Assembly: GCA_021772235.1 (NCBI GenBank)
Contig: JAJFMI010000030.1
Location: 1-7,010 of the forward strand
Direction: 5' to 3'
DNA: 7,010 nucleotides
DNA from: Chlamydiota bacterium
GTDB taxonomy: Bacteria > Chlamydiota > Chlamydiia > Chlamydiales > JAJFMI01
Both the position numbers and the translations under genes were made by a program. The notes beneath the pieces were generated by a model. That model was not told where the DNA came from. It searched no databases and worked only from the letters and a program-made list of their open reading frames with translations. Below, one piece after another: positions 5,953-7,010 of this stretch (within the stretch, counting starts at the first letter, position 1; each line of letters starts with the position of its first letter).

Positions 5953-6535
5953 TTTAGATAGTGGTTGGGCTGAAATCCCAAGCCTCACAAAAGTTTCACT
6001 TCAGGAAAAACACGGGCGCTACTTAGATCTTAAAGTACGTGTCATAGCGGATGAGCAGATTAACCATTCTAAAGAAGGAGTTAGCGCTCTAGATTTTGCG
6101 CAAAGTAGTGGTGATTTGAAAAAGCAAGTAGAACAGGCGTGCTCAACAGATACTGCAGCAGTTCGCGAAGTGGTGGATCAGATTCTTGACGGGGCGATTT
6201 TGGTAGTTTCTGGCGGATTTGATGGTCGTGTCCGTCCTTTAAATGAGAATTTACGGCTCGTTCTTAACTCAGATAGCAAGAAAAGTTGGGGATTAGATCG
6301 CAATCTCAAAGTTTATCGCTTAGAGGGGTTTAGAGCGTCAGCAATGAAGCTTTTTGGCACTGATCGTGGAACGGATGAAGAGGTTTATCAAGCGTTAAAT
6401 AAAAAATTAAGTCAGATTCGGGATGGTTCATTTTCGGTAGATAAGTTTGTGCAAACTGACTTTGAAGCAGAAACAATCAAATTAATAAATATAGCAATAA
6501 AAACACGTTATGCAGTTCATGGAGCTGGAGCGTAA
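5942..6535 (+). CDS. Unknown protein, 197 aa; paralogue of the preceding gene
   Basis: No family is recognised. It begins MATSLDSGWAEIP, matching the upstream protein's start (GW motif). L100-N-E-N-L104 comes exactly 16 residues before W116-G-L-D-R-N-L122, as in the paralogue (116 and 132). A helix with A151-L-N153 follows 35-37 residues later. The C-terminus has E175-A-E-T-I-K-L-I-N183-I-A-I-K, matching the paralogue's TLIVINDAIK. Overall identity outside these points is low. Differences are a glycine-rich stretch (VSGGFDGRV) before LNENL and a short polar tail ending HGAGA. There is no export signal. It overlaps the previous gene by 11 bases; 77 bases separate it from the next gene with no terminator visible, so transcription probably continues. 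It may pair with its paralogue, which is inference from coupling only. Confidence 0.87.
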   Translation: MATSLDSGWAEIPSLTKVSLQEKHGRYLDLKVRVIADEQINHSKEGVSALDFAQSSGDLKKQVEQACSTDTAAVREVVDQILDGAILVVSGGFDGRVRPLNENLRLVLNSDSKKSWGLDRNLKVYRLEGFRASAMKLFGTDRGTDEEVYQALNKKLSQIRDGSFSVDKFVQTDFEAETIKLINIAIKTRYAVHGAGA

Positions 6536-6601
6536 TAAAATAATTGGAATTGGCGGATTGTACTGTGCTCGTGCAGTGGGAAGAATATATTAAAAAAATA
6601 A

Positions 6602-6612
6602 TAGGTAATAAA
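6602..6612 (+). promoter_or_regulatory. Ribosome-binding leader TAGGTAATAAA before ATG 6613
   Basis: This is the same leader as before the other cluster genes, separated from the ATG by nothing further. It selects ATG 6613 over the in-frame ATG at codon 8 (6634). Confidence 0.6.
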
Positions 6613-7010
6613 ATGACAACAGTAACAGCAAAAATGACAGTTTGGAATCCCTTTAATCCGCAATCAGCACGTCCTGAAATGCAAACAAAGGTTGCTAGCG
6701 CGGCTGCTAGTAGAGAGCTTGTAAGTCCTTTTGCAGGCGGTCCAAAAAAGACGCCATTAATTGCAGAAAGAGAAGTAGTGGTGGTTGAGGAACAAAAGCC
6801 AGAATATGTTCCAACAATTTTGCCAGTTAACCCATTAAATCCGGTTCAAATGAAAAAATTTGATGAAACAGAAGAGGGTTTTGTACCTGTAGATTTAACT
6901 GAGGTTGATGGTTTTTCTCCAGATGCACAGGATATTCAAAACCTAAGACGTGAGGTAGGAGCGAAGTTAGAAACTCTAGAACATTTGTTGGCAAGGGTTT
7001 CGGGCGAGAG
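6613..7010 (+). CDS. N-terminal part of an unknown protein (right-truncated, 132 codons visible)
   Basis: The frame is open from ATG 6613 to the window edge. The visible part looks largely disordered: residues 12-100 are rich in P, V, E and N, with two similar Asn-Pro motifs, N12-P-F-N-P16 and N73-P-L-N-P77, and a VVVVEE acidic patch (about 55-60) recalling the VVVEEP patch in the 334-aa protein. From about residue 108 a charged helix begins (NLRREVGAKLETLEHLLARV), similar in character to the helix near residues 27-45 of the 210-aa protein. No signal peptide is present. The gap 6536-6612 shows no terminator and no convincing promoter, so it is probably the third gene of the operon. Function is unknown; the disordered start followed by a helical region parallels the architecture of the 334-aa protein. 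Confidence 0.78.
   Translation, partial: MTTVTAKMTVWNPFNPQSARPEMQTKVASAAASRELVSPFAGGPKKTPLIAEREVVVVEEQKPEYVPTILPVNPLNPVQMKKFDETEEGFVPVDLTEVDGFSPDAQDIQNLRREVGAKLETLEHLLARVSGE

Noticed and set aside
6565..6580. Hairpin around CTGTGC-TC-GTGCAG in the 6536-6612 gap
   Set aside because: It needs two G-U pairs and leaves a two-base loop, with no T-tract after it, so it is not a credible terminator or regulatory stem.

Overview
The window is bacterial: dense, all-plus-strand genes with short gaps, a 4-base stop/start overlap, sigma70-like -10 boxes and one clear intrinsic terminator. A very long secreted MORN-type repeat protein next to unknown small proteins with disordered N-termini recalls chlamydia-like (environmental Chlamydiota) or other host-associated bacteria. 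That placement is inference only; no taxonomic marker gene is present.

Layout. (1) 2-115: the last 37 codons of an unrecognised gene. (2) 156-2747: an exported protein of 863 residues, almost entirely about 31 degenerate 24-residue MORN_2/YwqK-like repeats. (3) 2744-4069: translationally coupled to it through a GTGA overlap, a 441-residue protein with a C-terminal Nudix hydrolase domain (nearly perfect Nudix box) and a roughly 290-residue N-terminal part I do not recognise. (4) After an AT-rich gap at 4070-4171 composition changes sharply (hand-counted lines near 32-33% GC inside the next gene, against 50-63% in the Nudix gene), and a cluster of at least four genes of unknown function begins: 4172-5176 (334 aa), 5320-5952 (210 aa), 5942-6535 (197 aa) and a gene running off the right edge at 6613-7010.

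The downstream cluster is the part most worth attention. The 210- and 197-residue proteins are recognisable paralogues: an N-terminal GW motif, an LN-x-NL motif exactly 16 residues before [FW]GLD-x-NL, then an A/E-rich helix with LN, then a terminal T[IL]-x2-IN-x-AIK helix. The 334-residue protein carries pieces of the same motifs and may be a distant relative. All four genes use nearly the same unusual ribosome-binding leader, (T)AGGTAATAAA directly before ATG. The two genes that follow promoter-like sequences also share an exact 13-base 5' leader word, TAATAAACAATAG, at a similar distance from TATAAT. A perfect hairpin-plus-T-tract terminator isolates the 334-residue gene, so I read the cluster as one single-gene unit followed by an operon of three or more genes. 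I recognise no known family; secreted effector-like proteins are a possibility, not a conclusion.
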